From Nemopilema nomurai (lineage: Eukaryota; Cnidaria; Scyphozoa; Rhizostomeae; Rhizostomatidae), in assembly GCA_003864495.1 (NCBI GenBank), contig ML133498.1, forward strand, positions 1,286,163 through 1,350,162: DNA of 64,000 bases, given 5' to 3'. The translations under genes were made by a program, and so were the position numbers. Below the pieces are notes generated by a model. The model was not told the origin of the DNA, made no database searches, and saw only the letters and a list, made by a program, of their open reading frames with translations. This document shows, piece by piece, positions 25,501 to 37,451 of the stretch (within the stretch, counting starts at the first letter, position 1; the number at the start of each line of letters is the position of its first letter).

Positions 25501-28500
25501 ACACTCTTTGTTGGACTATGATTTGCAATACCAAACATGAATGGAAGGTCTACCCCAAATCTTCTTAAATCTGCATCACATCTGTTGAGAAGAGATCACG
25601 TGAACCTTTCATAGTTATACCAGCTGCAATTCTTCTTGGATTGAAGTTCGCGTAGCCTAGGCGAGGACCTTTCAGGCTAGACACGTATCAGCTTTTCGTT
25701 TTGCTTTTGTGGGTTATCTATGCTTATTGCCTCCGTTTCCAAAACAAAATGGTTGTTTATAAACAATCGTTTGGAACCGAACGAATTATCACCAACCGTA
25801 GGCTCTAGCTCTAGATCCGAGCTGCAATTTAGCAGGTTTTAGTTATTTTCTGCCCAAACATGATCTAATTTTTATCTAGAATCAAGCCTGCTATATCTGT
25901 TTTTATTTCATTTTCAATGCCTTCTACTTAATTTATGTGCTTTGTATAAAATTGAAGGATATCTTCATGATAAATTTCATGACTATCTGGGTATTTGAGC
26001 CTCCACGTCACTTTCGAAACAAATAATCAAAATTTTTTTGCTATTAACAAAAGAGCTTTTCTTGGCGATAAGGTTTATACAGTAATTTCATTCAGTATCT
26101 TTCAGTACCCCTAACCTTGCTTTATTCAGTACCCCTAACCTTGCTTTATTCAGTACCCCTAACCTTGCTTTATTCAGTACCCCTAACCTTGCTTTATTCA
26201 GTACCCCTAACCTTGCTTTATTCAGTACCCTAACCTTGCTTTATTCAGTATCCCTAACCTTGCTTTATTCAGTACCCCTAACCTTGCTTTATTCAGTACC
26301 CCTAACCTTGCTTTATTCAGTACCCCTAACCTTGCTTTATTCAGTACCCCAACCTTGCTTTATTCAGTACCCCTAACCTTGCTTTATTCAGTACCCCTAA
26401 CCTTGCTTTATTCAGTACCCCTAACCTTGCTTTATTCAGTACCCCTAACCTTGCTTTATTCAGTACCCCTAACCTTGCTTTATTCAGTACCCCTAACCTT
26501 CTTTTGGCTTCTCTTTTTGAATTCACCATAGTTTTAAAGTACTGAAATTTTTATACCTGGAATTTTGCACCTGGAATTAACTAGATACCTAGATCAATGG
26601 CACTTTTGCCTATGATTGATTATTTGATCCGAAATGAAGCGTACCTTACGACGTGTCCAAAACGTCCATCAACCCAATTAAAAATTTTCTCATTCGTATT
26701 TGTTCTGTACTAAGGTCAAATATAAAGGTTGGATCATCATCAGTATCAGATTCCATGGCTTTTTAATCCACACCCAATCGTGTATTTTGTTTCTTTGCTT
26801 TTCATCAAGTCCATGTTGGCCAATGCTTTAGTGGATTACTTTGAATCTCATCGAATATTTGGCGTAGCTTTTCCCTGTTTGTTGTGAGAAGCTTCCTTGT
26901 CCAGAACTTAAGTTTTTCATACCCATTTGAAGTTCAGTAAATAGTGAGACATTATTCGTTATGTTGAATATTTGCCAAATAATATTTTATAACCTGAAAG
27001 CTGAGACGATCAATGGTTTACTGCATACATTCCGAACTAGTCAATGTGTTTATTGTCACAGGTTACACTTGTCAACCACATGTTCCAATATCGATAACAG
27101 AACTTCTGACTATTGCTTATGCTAGAATATGTATGAATAATTCATTACATTACGCTACTTGATGCTACTTACACCACCATTTGTGTTGCTTACGTCATCC
27201 CCCCCATATTTTCACCAAAGAACGCTTCTAAAGACTAAAGTTTTTAGAAATGACAAATATTTTCTAAGTAAAGACTAGCCCTCCCACGCAATCGTAGAAA
27301 TAGGTCTGCATTGCTTGGGCACCTGTCATTTCCAATTTCATTAGAAATTATGTTCTGCAGAAGAACACATCTCGTTAATGCTTTATGACCTTAAAGTAAG
27401 CATCACACCTGCAAAAATTTTTCTTTCAAATACTGCAATAATCCTCAGTTCAAGTTTTTCGTCTTGTTTACCAATTGACACCCCATTGATTCTATTTGTT
27501 TTTCTCGCGTGTTAGAAAAAAATATTTTCGTAGACAGCGTAGATAGATATTCCTTAGATAGTGATGGCTTTTATGAGTAATTTTGTAACACATTTGAGAT
27601 CTGTAAATGAGCTTTATTTTTTGGAATATATGGGATAAGTGTTGCATACGAGCTTAAATTTTGAAATTGCACGTATGTAAATGCCAAAAGTACAACAATA
27701 TTTTCTAGTGCAGTTTTGTGGTGCCAGTGCATCAGTTTTGAAAGCGTCTACTGTTGTCGAAGTTTGCTGTTTATATAAGAAGTTTGAACGCAGGAATTTT
27801 TCTCTTCAGGGGTATATTTACAAGCAACTGAGCAAGAAGGAGGAAGATTTTGAGGTTTATCTACAGACATTTGCTAATTTGTACAAAAGGTGAGCCTCAT
27901 TCTGTTACTGCGTTGATGAAGTCACTTATATTTTTAATCTTGATTGTATTTGAGTAATTCTGGTTTATATCTTTATCGACTGGTTGTGGTATAAAGTCGT
28001 GGTATTGTCATTTTTGATTTGTTTTCTGAAACCTCAAGGTACAAAATGTCGATGATAGTACAATACAATAGATGTTAAGACCTAGGCCTATTCAAAATCT
28101 TGTGCAACATAATTTGCTTGAATCGAACAAAATTTTCCCATTGTCAAAAGCAAAACAAGTGCGGTTGACTAAGCTCAAAGTAAATTTCCAGATGCTTGTA
28201 AGCTCATACCTCCGTTTGTTTGTGAGCGAAGTGTCACAATTGACAAGGAAGTATTGCTAGATGTGGGCTGCTAGATGAGGGCTGGGCAAACCCGTAGTTT
28301 TCTTTGCTAGATGTTCCTTTGAGTGAATGTGAACTGATGCGACTGAATTAATGGCAGGCCTTTTGCTGATGCAGTTGCTCATAATAATGTATCCTTAGTA
28401 GATAGTTGTGCTGCTTGAGGTACACGTTAGAAATCTTCCCTTTTATAGATCAGCTGATTTGATCTTTTAGGGCAAAAGACGTCGCGAAAAAGCTTTCAGA

Positions 28501-31500
28501 ATTCAGGCTCGGGTCTGATTCAACATTCTTGGATCGTCTTAAGAAAAATGCGTTTTCCAAGTACATGTCCACATATATCAAGTGAGTCTCTTAAATCACC
28601 AGCACCTTTTCTTGACATCAAGTTCTCAAGAGAAATTTTTAAAAAATCTTCACAATACACACAGAATTCAAATTCATTCTCCACAGACATTTGTATAAAG
28701 TGCGAGCTTAGTATTGCGTTGCCTTAAATCAAATTCTTGCATATTCTGAGTTTAAGTTACATGGTAAGCGTGAGATCTGTCTTGACAATACCCCTTAGAC
28801 AAGGTGTCTCTCAAGGATCAACATTCAGCTTGATTCTTTTTCAAGCAAACCCTCATGGGTAACATTTCGATCTACCCTGACTGCACAGTACTCGTATATG
28901 CTAAATCGCATCTAATTTCCTCATCTGCACTTTCAAACTCATCTTTGAAAGGCTTGGGTTTTTGTATTGTTGCTGCATACCATCCCGGACCGCTGTTTTG
29001 CGTCTAATCTGCCACGAAATGTTACAGATTATATTAGATGATCTTATCTAAGCACGCATGTCCATATTTTGTGAACAGCGATGAAGTCGAATTTCTCGAT
29101 GCACGCTCAAAAGCTGTGCTAGACAGATTTTATGGATCGATTGGACATCAAAAAAAGGAAAAAACTGAAATGAAAAGGTACACTAAAAAGACTTATTGTT
29201 ACATCGACTTGCTGATTTTAATTTGATTTCTGAGTTGGTTTTTTTTAATACGAACATGATGAATAATTAATTGCGTTGTTATGCTTTCCTTTCTTTTGTT
29301 CTAATTTTCCTTTTCACTGTCTTTTCTATTCCGCTGTTTATCTCAAAGCCTACTTAAGTGAGAATAATGAATTAAAGTGTGCTCCATTTGTTTTTAATGT
29401 TTCTCTCAAACGGCTCCTTTTAAATGAAATCGCATTTCTTTATATTCATTTATTCCTTAAGTATAACATTTTGGGAAAACAGTTCTAATATTCTAATCCC
29501 ATTTTGGCTCTCAATAGTTCCTTTATCATGCTTCAATCGGCAACACTTCTTAATCTAAATATTTGATCTGTTATTCTTCAGAATAATACCCGAAGGAATA
29601 ATGGCTGATATGCCTACGTCGCTACAGGAACTGCAACGTAAAATGCCTGGCCGCTCGCAGCAAGGATCGATGAAAGAATGTTTACTGTCTCAAGATGTCG
29701 CAATAAATTTGCTCCAGGAAAACAAAATTTCCATCCGCAGATGTGAATTGGTGAAGCCCTTTTCTTTCCCTCAAAGATAACGCAAACGAGAACTAGCAAT
29801 GTCGAAGTCATTTAAGCGTGATCCAAGTTAAAGCTGTAACTAAAAGGTGTCTTCACTTGACCCTGTCCTGCGTTCAAACCTCAAACCCTTGGGTGTTTCC
29901 TGTATAAAATGCATTATATTTCGTCTTAAATATTTATTCTTTATCATCATGCAGCAAATGACATAGCAAATGATGTTGAAATGACTCTCATTTTTTGCAG
30001 ATTTCCAATCCCTCTGACCTACCAATCAATATAAGCAAAATTTTCAAGATTCTTCTGAAGTATTTAGGCGAAGATCACTTTGAATATGCTATCGATATGA
30101 CGCTTCAAGGTATTGGATGTTTTACATGTTAGGACATCTTTTTCCCCAGTTTCAAGTAGTAATTGCTTTTTAACGTTATAGTTCGTTAGAGAGAACACTT
30201 TCACAAATAGTAAACGCTTTATCAGTGAAAAAGGCTTCTAATTCCATAACGGCATGGGCCTAGGTTTGTGACTCTCATCAGAGCTTTACCTTTTTGTGTG
30301 GAATCCTCTATACTACATCTACGCTATAAATATGCACTCTGAATCTTCGCACTTTCCATTAATGGTTTTCAGAAGTCTGACATTGACGACGACATAGTCT
30401 AATCAATTTCCAAATTTTATTTCTCACTCGCAATCATCTCACTTGCTTTTGTCTAGTTTTACCAGTTTCGGAGCCAAAATCGCCTCCTGACTTGCTGTTT
30501 CTAAAAGTACTCCATGAAGCAAACACAATATTTCACCTTATGGAGAAGCACTTTACAGATTTTGTTCTGAGACCGATCGGGTAAGTTAGGCCTTTTTCCA
30601 GAGACACATCTCTAACGTATTTGAATAATCTCTCCTTTCTTTTGCTTATTGGTTTTACGACTTAAATGCTGAAAACTCGTGAATGATATTAGACGTTTTC
30701 GTGAACTTATTCCTGATCTAAACCGATGCTACTTCCAAGAAATTCCAGTTGCCTTGGAATCCCTCCAGATAGAACAAACAATCTGATTCGATCAGATGAT
30801 CATTTTTTGTCAACTAGTACAGCAGAATGCGAGAACTCAATGTGATCATATGCTTGATGAAGAGATAATCAAATAAATAATGGAATTCGTACAGGGTTTT
30901 TAACGTTTTGAGAGAGTAACAAAAGAGATTGGATTCATTTCCAGGTCGTCACCTGTTTATAGCGAATGTGCGCAGAAGAAGAAGTTTCTGATTGAAAAAC
31001 TTGAAAGCAAATTGGATCAAGGGACAGAAAAGTGGGTCTCTTTCTTTGGGAATTCTTTTTTTTGTCTTTTGGTGAAATGTTTTCCTAACCGTCTCTCCTC
31101 TACTGCTTTATGCATATCAACTTCCATTTATCTAATGATTGAAGATTCTCTTCCCAAGAATTCTAACTTCTATTTAAAAAAAACCCAAGTCCCTAAGTTT
31201 GCTGTTAAAATGTATGCGTTTTGTCCTTACTTTTGTTATGGCCGATTTTCTTTTTCCATTTTGCGCACCTGTTTGAAATGTCACAGCTCTGTATCGTCTT
31301 CTTTCTTTGTTGGCATAGAATTCTGCTTTGCATTGCTGGCTACACCAAGTACCTTCTGAGCAACGAGCAGAAGAAGACCGACTTCAAGAGCGACGAATCA
31401 GACGATCAATACTTGGCAGGTCAAACAACGGTATTACCTTGACTTCTAAACACGTGCCACATTTTGAATCATTAACTAGCTACTGAATGGAACATTGCCT

Positions 31501-33878
31501 GACCAAATCTGAGCCAAATTTTATTTCAACAGCTTTTTAGTCAAGAATCTGTATAAGAGTTTGTTTGGCCAGGCTCCATTTTGGAGCTTTTTTAACTAAT
31601 TCTCACTAGCTTGCATTACATTGCATTTAACAAAATGAAACTAGGCCAACTATTGAGGAAACTTGCGGGTCTGGTCGGGAATTTTCTGCCATCAGTAATG
31701 GACCCCTGCGAATTTATGTTGGCATTGCTTGCCCCATTTCTAGAAAATCATGATCCATTCATTTGCCAGCCTAGGTAGAGGGTGCTCCAAGAATGTAGTG
31801 GCAAGAGCTTATGTCTACCTTTTGCTAAAAAAGCTACATAATTTGGTATATTTAGGAAGAATATGGCAAATGATTTTGGACTAGACAAATACCGTTTATT
31901 TTTTGCTTTTTTCCAATAAGAAAATGTTTTCTCGAGTGAAACTGATGTAAAAAACTTAATTAGCTGCACGTGATATTGCATGTGATAGTTGACATCAAGG
32001 CCCCCATTTCTTTCTTTTGAGATCTTAATCTCAAGGATCGAAAAAGATCCAAGTCAGCGTTGTAATGATATTGATTTGAAAAGCTGTGATAAACACCCAC
32101 CGTAAATATTTTCAACTTAGTGAGTATTTCTAAGCGATGTGATTTGTGCCTAGTCTTGTGAGGTCTTGTAACTTTTCAGGCATGCAAGAAAGTGTGCAGT
32201 TACCTCAAGGGAGCTATCCCGTATATCAAGGATTCTCTCGATGGCAAGAACCGCGAAGTCGTCCTCACTGAGTTTGGCGTTAGGTTCCACAGAGTACTGC
32301 TTGATCACTTCAGCCAGTTTGTTTACACAAGCAGTGGTGTGTACCCTTTAACCTTGTCTTGTCCGAACATCAGATAAACACAGTTATTTTTCATCAACGT
32401 GCGTGATCACTGCTTGCGAATTTGGTTGGTGTTTGAGTGGCAGGCTCATCTCTGCCATATCCATCTTATATAATGTCTTCTGTGTCTTCCGTGGGTATAC
32501 TTTCCCCTGCCTTTTCTTAGCCCAACCTATAGAAAATACGCCACCCTGCGCATGTTTACGTCTACTTGTGCTGTAATCTGATTTAGTTGCAGTTTAGTCA
32601 GCTTGGATCTAAAGCGCAACTGTCGCTGAATGTTTTTTTATTAAAAAGTGGGAAATTATCGTACGAATTTGGGCCTCTCACTCTAATCTAACAGGAGCTA
32701 TTGTTTAGAGTGTCAAACTACTCATGTGCAGCGATTTCCAACCTGCCAGTTATCTCCACTGGTATGTTTTATCTATATTGCTATGAAACTTATGGACCAA
32801 CGGAAGAATTTTCAATAGTCACAGAGAGCCTTCATAAATAGGTATTTTTACTGGTTTTTTATATTGCTGGAAACTAGAGCTGCTCTTGCTCAGCATTATT
32901 TTGGAGGAATGGGATTATGGTCCAAATGTTTCAGATGACGATTTTTGTGTTGCATTTGTAATCAGCTGTCACTTTTTCCAGGCGCCATGACAGCCCTTTT
33001 CGACATCAACGAATACCGTCATGTAGTGAAGAACTTCAAAATACCACTACTCGATCGCCTGTTCGCTACCATGTATTCTCTCATGGATCTTTGCATTGTT
33101 CGCCCTGAAAATTTGAAGGAAGTTTGCACGAATGAACAGTTTGTAAGTCCAACCTATTTGTTTACCTCGCTATGATGCTGTTTGACTAAGAAAATTAATT
33201 ATACATGCTTGCAGCAAATACTTCATTTTGTGTTTATAAAGGAGTTGAAGATGACCAGAAATAGGTTAATATTTCAACCCGCAAAGCAAGAGCAGATGAG
33301 AAATTTAAACAGATTCTTTGGTGCAGTGACGCATTTACCCATGGGTCCTTTTAGGTTTTTAATTTTAAGGGGCCCATAGCAAAATTCTTGTCACATTTAC
33401 AAAGTGCTGTCGAGTAGCATAACACGAACTACACTAGCATATTTCAGGGGCCCCCATTAACCTTTGGCCCAGGCCCCGGTCGTCGTAAATGCAGCCCTGC
33501 TTTGGATTCACCGTTGATTGTTGAAATTGCTCCTTGCTAGGGAATATTGCGACACAGAATGCTCAACCTCACAAACTCTTTTATATTTTTGCTTTTTGTG
33601 AGGTCTTTTCATAGTAGAGATTTCTTTTTAGCCTACCAATAGGCTGTTTTTGATTACAATTTTAGGCAAACCATAGTTAATGCCAACTGGTTTTCGCTGA
33701 TGGAAGGCTCTTAATCTCTTCTTCTAAATATTCTATCTACGATTCTCAGAGTTGTTGGTGTTTTCAAAGCTTTCTTAATTTTGTTGTACAGGCTGGTCTT
33801 GATAAAGCTATTCTGCAGCAATTCATTCAACTGCGGGCGGACTACAAAAGTGCAAAACTAGCCAAAAGCTTCATATAA
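19595..33878 (+). CDS. EXOC5: Exocyst complex component 5 (Sec10), complete 19-exon gene
   Basis: EXOC5/Sec10 is a subunit of the octameric exocyst, which tethers secretory vesicles to the plasma membrane. Exons: 19595-19618, 20208-20450, 20744-20938, 21182-21246, 22109-22137, 22665-22774, 23718-23762, 24913-25056, 27810-27889, 28471-28581, 29079-29177, 29582-29750, 30001-30109, 30457-30580, 30945-31031, 31319-31430, 32180-32336, 32982-33142, 33792-33878. All have GT-AG borders and matching phases. Joined length is 2151 nt, 716 residues; the human protein is about 708. Family landmarks are GGGSKGGPDAFDP near the N-terminus, the coiled-coil stretch ELDDRINYVATKVVHLGDQL followed by STPRQR, EQKKTDFK, ELGVRFHR-like EFGVRFHRVL, DFKIP-like NFKIP, and the C-terminal QLRADYKSAKLAKSF. 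The first exon encodes only eight residues. No disruption is seen, so the gene should be functional. Confidence 0.95.
22200..22362. repeat. Dispersed repeat, copy 1 (EXOC5 intron)
   Basis: The core CAGAGTATGCAAACGTCGGA around 22253-22272, with flanking GACACTCCT, and a second block (ATCGAAAAAACACTAG, then GTGCGTGATT) recur at 42.7 kb in the same order and orientation. Identity is about 85-90% in the core, with the spacer between the two blocks diverged. No inverted ends were recognised. It lies in the intron between EXOC5 exons 5 and 6. Confidence 0.6.
26103..26502. repeat. Tandem array, 17 copies of a 24-bp unit
   Basis: Units start at 26103, 26127, 26151, 26175, 26199, 26223, 26246, 26270, 26294, 26318, 26342, 26365, 26389, 26413, 26437, 26461 and 26485. 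Each unit contains CAGTACCCCTAACC followed by TTGCTTTATT. Two units (26223 and 26342) lack one base and one (26246) has a substitution; the others are essentially identical. On the minus strand the array is open and reads LGVLNKAR repeated, but it lies inside an EXOC5 intron, so this is not a gene. Such homogeneity points to recent unequal exchange or slippage. Confidence 0.97.
33323..33500. mobile_element. GGGCCC-type inverted-repeat element, copy C (EXOC5 last intron)
   Basis: The left end GCAGTGACGCATTTACCCAT pairs with the reverse complement of the right end, GCAGGGCTGCATTTACGACG. Just inside are AGGGGCCC-type blocks on both sides. It is related to the element at 18538-18720. It lies in the last intron of EXOC5, about 290 bp upstream of the final acceptor. 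Confidence 0.6.
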
Positions 33879-36234
33879 TTTTCAGTTGTAAATTAAATTA
33901 TCGTGCATAATATATCGAAATTTTTGTACAAGAGCTATTTTCTGGAAGTTAGCTTTCCCTTGTCCTCAAACCTGTTCAAGGCATGTGGCTGAAAACCAGA
34001 AGCGCTGAAAAACAGTTCTCATGACGTCATAGATGTTGCGGTGAAATGCAGAATGAGTTAGGCTGTCTGTTTGTGAAGAGCCTACCAATTAAATCTCATT
34101 TTAATAGCACAGAGCAGCAGAAACATAATTTCCAACTATGCAGTACGACACAGAAGGTCGAACACCTGTGGTGCAATCCATAGTTTAACACCTTTTATTC
34201 TATATGGACCTTTTGCTGTTGATTTTTGTTCAGGTCAACCTCCCACTTGGATTCTAACCTTATCACCTTAGTCACACTGCAATGCACTCCAAATTTGTGC
34301 TTAGGGTAAACATATCCATTGTCGCGATCTGTTACCAAAGTGCCAGTTGGGGAGATTTATCTTAAAAGCAGTATGCTTTCTTCGAGTAGTTCTTGACCCA
34401 AATACCTTGTGTTTATTCACCCAAGTTTGTTTTTTCGTAAACAGTTAAGCCATGCAGAGCAGGCTGAACCAGTGTCTCGTACGTTTTCTCGAACGATGGT
34501 TCTGAGCACAGAGAAACTTTTTTTTCATCAACCAGTGCCATGCAAATATTCAGTGCTTGCCTGAGCTCATTTGTAAACATAAAATCCGTTGAAGTTGCAA
34601 GACCGGCTAAAACACATTGCAAAGCTACCATCGATGTTTTGAATGAAGTGAACCGAGGCACGTTGCAAAAAAAGACCCAGAAACGAACGTATTTAAATGG
34701 ACGAATCATAAACAACGTTTTGTGCCAAATACTCAGTTTTCTAAAATACCAGTACAACTAAGTACTCTGAATATCAGTAACCTTGAAGCTCGCCCAGCAA
34801 ACGTGCTGGTCAGAAAGCTCCTGCGCAGAGATGGCGGGAACAGCTGGAACGTCGCACTGGCAATACGAATCGAAGGCGCATCTCCAGTGTCCATGTGATG
34901 GAGTGCCATGTGGGCGCATGCGTTCTACAGTTCGACTGCTTGTTTCCTTGTTGCCATTACCTACCGACCTGCAAAGATGGCCACAGCACTCAAATCCAGT
35001 TATGCTTATCAAAGGCTAAGTATCATTCTTGAATGGCATCGCTGCAATATGTGATAAATTCTTAATGGCGGTGTGCTTGTAACACTTGCTTTGGCGCGGG
35101 CAACAGTTGTTTGCAGGGTGTAATCAAGGCTTGTTTGAGTTTCGTCTTCTTGAACTCGAAAACTTTTATTTGTAGTCAAAGGTATGAGTTGTTCTCTTTT
35201 GAACATTGGAAAGAAACTAACCATTGTCTGAAAGGAGCGAATCGGTGTCTGAAAGGTTTTTTAAAGTGCAATACACTGCTTTCTGTCTGAAAAAGCTTTT
35301 GCGAAGATGCTAGATTCAGACATCTCAAACATCATGAAAACTGAAATCAAGCATGCAGAGTTTTTGTGAATCTCCGTTTCCTTAAAATTTGTGCAATCCG
35401 TATTGACTGCCCTGGGAGAATATTTTTCCAACTTCAAAGCAACCCCAACCTGGGTCTTGCTATGTGAATCGATTACCTTTTTTGTCTAGCAAAGAAGCTC
35501 TGTTTAGTTTTTAATTTACACCAAGCACAATTTTTTTGCTCTACTGACGCTACCAATAGGTCTTTAATCAGAGCAGAGAATAATTTACATCAAATCAACT
35601 ACAAGCACTGTGATACAGAAAGAAAGTTATACACGATTTCTTTCCTCTTAAAGGTGATTGGCGATTTCTAGCTGAAGAGGCTGTCTGAAGCTTTTTTCAT
35701 TGCATGGTATTACAGCCTTGCCATCTAATGGAATCAAACTGTTTCTTCAAAATCGTCCATCTGTAGGTGCATTGCATGGCACATTATGATAGCAGTGGAC
35801 TTCAGGTGCCAAATGATGATGACCAATTGTTCTGACATGATGATCAACAAAAGTTAGCAATCCTGTCTCCTGAGTTTGATTTACATTCCAGAAAATGGTA
35901 CTTTCTTATGGCATTGTGAGTTGACGACGCGATGATCAAACGAGAACAAAGGCAATCAGTAAACTAGCGGAGTCTGTTTTGCCTGTTGTAACGGCTCTTC
36001 AGATCAGCGAAAAGCCGCCTTATGCAAAATAGACCGCGTCTTAAGACGTTTCTAGCATCGAACTTTATCGATGCAGCCATTTGTTGACCGACCGTGCACC
36101 CGTTTAAACACCGCTCTGGGGAACAAGCGGGCGATCCCAGCAGGTTCTAGATGCACAAATCGCTCCTCAGCTGGCTGTAAGACCAGAATTGTAAGGCCGC
36201 ATCCAAAGAGCCAGTCGAGCCAATCTTCGGAGTG
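33879..36234. other. Intergenic, no firm gene
   Basis: Just after EXOC5 this should include its 3' untranslated region. On the minus strand, 34413-34757 is open for about 115 codons and its C-terminal part (ELRQALNICMALVDE) is fairly protein-like. It has no ATG and I could not join it to another exon. Nothing else is convincing. Confidence 0.35.
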
Positions 36235-36430
36235 ATGGTCACCAAGGCAAAGCGCATCCCAGTTTCGGAGGACTTGGACACTGAAGATCGCGCATGGACA
36301 TCAAGAAAGAGGAACACAAGGTATTTAGCTGCTGGAATTGTGCTGTTGGCCATTGCAGCGATAGCGATTGGGTTGAGCGTTGGGTTAACGAGAGAAAACA
36401 AAGGCGGGAAAGCTTTGCAGCAAAGGAGAT
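36235..36430 (+). CDS. Candidate first coding exon of a type II membrane protein
   Basis: From the ATG at 36235 the frame encodes a basic and acidic cytoplasmic N-terminus (about 31 residues, including SEDLDTEDRAWTSRKRNTR). A clear transmembrane segment (YLAAGIVLLAIAAIAIGLSV) follows, then GLTRENKGG. A donor-like GTTCGT follows AGATCAG at about 36430; read through, the frame ends at 36456. Positive charges before the helix suggest a signal anchor with the C-terminus outside. Many type II ectoenzymes begin like this. No downstream exon was found before the peptidase gene at 39.9 kb. A separate gene with distant exons, a relic, or chance all remain possible. Confidence 0.4.
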
Positions 36431-36456
36431 CAGGTTCGTTCAAGGATTTGCTTTAA

Positions 36457-37443
36457 AAGGCCACGTCACAGTGAAATGATCACTTCCGCAAATATTTTCT
36501 TTTAAGGGGTCGCACACTCGTCAGTTTTAGCAACAGGTTTTTTTGTTTTTAATAGTTTTGTTTAGAGAAAAGGTGAAACACAAAATTTTATCAAATTATC
36601 TAACGGGGTTTTGTCTAAATGTCAAAGCGAAGGAGGGATTTCTTTTTCAAGTTTTTTTTAATTCACTGATTCGAGAAAAGCATCTGCACAAACATCATCC
36701 CGTTGAAGAGGTTTAGGCCTAATCGGGTTTAACACCCAGCGGAAATGTCAGGTAGATGGTTAGATACCTGTGATGCAAATCGCACTCTTTTGTCTGTGTT
36801 CACTGACATGTAGCCAATAACACTCCAGGGCTCATTCGTGATTCGATTCCCAGAGCTGACCGATTTCCCAAGAATTGCCAGGTCACTCGTGACCAGCTCC
36901 AAAAGCCGGAATCTTGGAGCAGGAAAGCTGTTGTGGGACTTGAATTACGCAAAATTTAGGCCATGTCCAAAACCGACTAATACAAACGCAGACGTCAAGG
37001 TTAACATAGGTAGATGTAAAAACAAACATTAATGCATTCAACTTCATTCATATGAATCGCGGATTGTTTTCGAACCAGCTTTGCACACCAGAAAACTGAA
37101 GTTGTGTGTTCATACCCAAGGCCGCGGATCAACTTGATAGGGGCCTGGGGCGCAGTAACGTTGTAGCCGTGATTACGTCAGCAGAATTTCAGTGGCTGTT
37201 TTCATCTTGTCGGGAGCAGCCAAGCACGCATAAATGTCTGAAAATATTTCGAACAAACAAAATTACTAAATGTTTTGGATAGCTTTTAGTAAAAGTATTA
37301 TCATAGGCACCTTTAAATCTTTTTGTAACAAGGTTCGCTTGTTTATTTTCCTTCTGCGTGCTCTGGAGAACAGCGGTGGAAGTTGTGGCCGGAGGCTGAT
37401 AAGACAGGGAGACTGTTCAAAATGGGATTCAAAGAGTTGGACT
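36457..37443. other. No gene recognised
   Basis: Short ORFs only. If the 36.2-kb exon belongs to a real gene this is its first intron. Confidence 0.35.
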
Positions 37444-37451
37444 GTCTGGAG

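Noticed and set aside
26341..26529. Minus-strand ORF encoding LGVLNKAR repeats
   Set aside because: It is the translation of the 24-bp tandem array within an EXOC5 intron; the period is a multiple of three, so the frame stays open by construction.
34413..34757. Minus-strand ORF of about 115 codons after EXOC5
   Set aside because: It has no ATG, no acceptable acceptor in the right phase and no recognisable family. The C-terminal part is somewhat protein-like but too weak to call a gene.
36838..36860. tRNA B-box-like GATTCGATTCC
   Set aside because: No matching A box, acceptor stem or cloverleaf could be formed around it.
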